The translations under genes were made by a program, and so were the position numbers. The notes below the pieces were generated by a model. It was not told the origin of the DNA, did not search any database, and saw nothing but the letters and a program-made list of their open reading frames with translations. Shown here one piece after another: positions 62,322 through 64,000 of a stretch of 64,000 nucleotides of DNA. Numbering within the stretch: position 1 is the stretch's first letter; every line of letters begins with the position of its first letter. The stretch is from assembly GCF_015182315.1 (NCBI RefSeq), contig NZ_PRDL01000001.1, forward strand, positions 2,232,001-2,296,000. Reading direction: 5' to 3'. This stretch comes from Cellvibrio polysaccharolyticus (GTDB lineage: Bacteria; Pseudomonadota; Gammaproteobacteria; Pseudomonadales; Cellvibrionaceae).

Positions 62322-62806
62322 TATAGTTCAGCCAGCCATAGTGTCGTCAACCGATGGCTTAGAACATTTTGCAATGCAGCGTAGTGCCAATCGTTCAGGC
62401 GCAACCTGGATGCCATAATGGCAGTGAAAGAAACCAGGGCTTACCTGGCCTCCTTGATGAATTGAAGAGAGTCCCGTGATAGGTCCGATTGGTAAGTGGC
62501 AACGGTCTCCCAATGGCGTTGACAGCCAACTCGCACAGGTGATAACTGAGGCTAGATATGTCCCACATCTGTAGAAAAGATATTTAAAACAAATCAACAG
62601 GTTGCTATCCATGCAAAACTCCTAGCTGCGCTCATTTATAAAAATTACCTGGAAACCTTTTTGAAGGTATCTTAGAAAAGATACTTTGAGTGATCTCGCA
62701 CAGACAAAGAATTCATTTCCTATAATTACAGCGATATCTAATTGAAGGACAGTACGCCTAACAAGTGTGGGATTGATGATGCAACTTAGCATCAAGGAGC
62801 ATCAGT
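62322..62806. other. spacer between imu cassette and second integrase
   Basis: About 485 bases. I can support no gene; short open frames on either strand are broken or unlike any family I know. It becomes AT-rich from about 62580. A near-perfect inverted repeat, AAGGTATCTT/AAGATACTTT, lies near 62666, and TGATGC/GCATCA folds just before the integrase ribosome-binding site. An integration junction could lie here. Confidence 0.45.
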
Positions 62807-64000
62807 TTGTCGCGGAAAATTATTGCCAATAGCAAACTTGATAACGACATATTGGTCGACCGCCGGCTGGTGCAACTTACAGGCGTCGTCGATGGAGTCA
62901 ATCAATATAACATTTTGTCTTCATTAGAGATGCTGAATGAGTATTTCGCCCTCTGGTATCCGGATGTTGATCTCGACAAAATGTTTCCATTGCCAAAAAG
63001 CGGCATACCTACAGATGCTGAATTTGAAACGCCACTACCTTCAGATGGTGGTATGTCGTTAAGTGCAAATTGGGAGCAGGCAAAGATTGCATACATGGTT
63101 TCACAAGTTGCAGTAGCTCTGAACGGTTCGCAGGGGCGATTTCGAACCAAGTCACCTGATCTTTGTACGATAGAGGCGAATGACGATAAGTGTGCGATGG
63201 AGGCATGGATCAAATCAGCTGGTGCCCGGTCGATCCACACCGCCCGCGCTTATCGAAAAGAGGCTGAGCGATTTCAATGGTGGGCTCAGATCGAAGCCGT
63301 CAAACCGCTCAGCGGCCTCACAGTTGAAGATGTGGGGATTTACGAAAATTTCCTCGCCGATCCTGTTTCCCGACACACAGGTAAAGCTTGGTACGATGAT
63401 TCGATGAACGATTCGAATACTGGCAAAAGGCTCGGCGGAAAATATGCAACCCGTACATCGCAGGATTGGTACCCATTTGACGGGCCGCTCAAGCCTGAAG
63501 CCGCCAACTTCACTATGACAGTTTTGAAGAGTATGTACCGGTTCTGGGTGGACGTAGGCTACATAGAACGTAGCCCTTTGGCGCTTCGAAAGAGTTCTGC
63601 CTCGAAGCAAAGTGATGAACACCAGACCGACCGAGCACTCAGTCAGGGTACATGGCAGTTCGTTCATCACTATATCGAAAGTCTCGATGATCGTATTCCC
63701 TTGAACACCACGCCGCGCAAGCGGTTGGAGTTACTTCGATCAGCGAACCAGCGCCTTATGATATTTCGTGCGCTTTATCTGCTAGGTGTCCGGATTAGCG
63801 AGCTGGCCACTATCAAAATGAGTGACTTCGTTATCCGGCCGATAAGCGACGGGACAGACGCCTATTGGGTTAGCATTCAAGGCAGAGGCAACAGAACCCG
63901 CACTATTCCTGCAACGCGGGAGCTGATTGAGGTGAGCACAGCATACCGCCACACACTCAATACCTTCCCGGTGGTTAGACGAGGAGCACGTCGTGATAAA
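62807..64000 (+). CDS. tyrosine recombinase, N-terminal part (runs off the window)
   Basis: An open frame of 398 codons continues past the right edge. It starts at TTG behind AAGGAG (seven-base spacing), giving MSRKIIANSKLDNDILVDRR; the next in-frame upstream stop is close. The N-terminal part includes a core-binding domain (IHTARAYRKEAERFQWWAQI). The catalytic domain begins near the edge, with the first catalytic Arg in LLGVRISELATIKMSDF. The remaining catalytic residues lie outside. It likely belongs to an integrated element extending to the right. Confidence 0.85.
   Translation, partial: MSRKIIANSKLDNDILVDRRLVQLTGVVDGVNQYNILSSLEMLNEYFALWYPDVDLDKMFPLPKSGIPTDAEFETPLPSDGGMSLSANWEQAKIAYMVSQVAVALNGSQGRFRTKSPDLCTIEANDDKCAMEAWIKSAGARSIHTARAYRKEAERFQWWAQIEAVKPLSGLTVEDVGIYENFLADPVSRHTGKAWYDDSMNDSNTGKRLGGKYATRTSQDWYPFDGPLKPEAANFTMTVLKSMYRFWVDVGYIERSPLALRKSSASKQSDEHQTDRALSQGTWQFVHHYIESLDDRIPLNTTPRKRLELLRSANQRLMIFRALYLLGVRISELATIKMSDFVIRPISDGTDAYWVSIQGRGNRTRTIPATRELIEVSTAYRHTLNTFPVVRRGARRDK

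Noticed and set aside
62328..62612. Minus-strand frame next to the imu promoter
   Set aside because: It covers the LexA box side of the promoter region and has no recognisable motif; a degraded transposase was considered but no catalytic motif could be read.

Overview
The window reads as a chromosomal segment of a gammaproteobacterium, most likely near Cellvibrio/Teredinibacter (Cellvibrionales). The evidence is the conserved block trigger factor-clpP-clpX-lon-HU-ppiD, a cysB / cysH-thrH-pabB neighbourhood like that of pseudomonads, a ccm cluster beside a FliK-like gene, an OvoA-type ovothiol enzyme, and a GlyGly-CTERM-like sorting tail. The placement is inferred from gene content and protein resemblance; no database search was run.

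Layout. 0-9.8 kb: lytic transglycosylase slt, ABC-F gene uup, a UspA protein, two small membrane proteins, topA and its DUF6586-like neighbour. 9.9-19 kb: tRNA-Leu(UAG), then the protein-quality-control block tig, clpP, clpX, lon, hupB, ppiD, with hairpin terminators between most units and a heat-shock-like promoter before lon. 19-29 kb: quinone reductase, a cytosolic 5'-nucleotidase, cysB, a DUF523/DUF1722 protein with photolyase, a secreted protein, a sulfurtransferase and ovoA. 29-37 kb: an orphan fliK/flhB-C-terminal pair and the tightly overlapping ccmABCDEFG operon, which lacks ccmH and ccmI here. 37-41 kb: an APS-reductase-type cysH, thrH, a dienelactone hydrolase and pabB, with a palindromic repeat element before pabB. 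41-47.6 kb: a putative copper operon (Cys/His-rich small protein, outer-membrane factor with a histidine tail, Tat-exported multicopper oxidase) divergent from an HPP-family membrane protein, then a periplasmic cyclophilin, a small membrane protein and a Tat-exported Dabb protein. 47.7-50.8 kb: a 1028-residue GH15/phosphorylase-kinase-like protein.

50.8-56.9 kb is an accessory, AT-richer island. It holds a lone tyrosine recombinase, a gene-free kilobase with short tandem repeats and a candidate structured small RNA ending in a terminator, and a minus-strand cluster resembling a Septu-type defence system: an SMC-like ATPase with an unusual ~200-residue N-terminal domain, an HNH nuclease split by an in-frame stop codon, and an HExxH protein resembling the FtsH peptidase domain. 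A further unrecognised minus-strand gene lies near its right edge. 56.9-62.3 kb is the SOS mutagenesis cassette imuA-imuB-dnaE2, behind a perfect LexA box. At the right edge a second, larger tyrosine recombinase begins from a TTG codon and runs out of the window, suggesting another integrated element.

The best candidates for something undescribed are the ATPase/HNH/metallopeptidase-like cluster and the structured RNA next to the lone recombinase.
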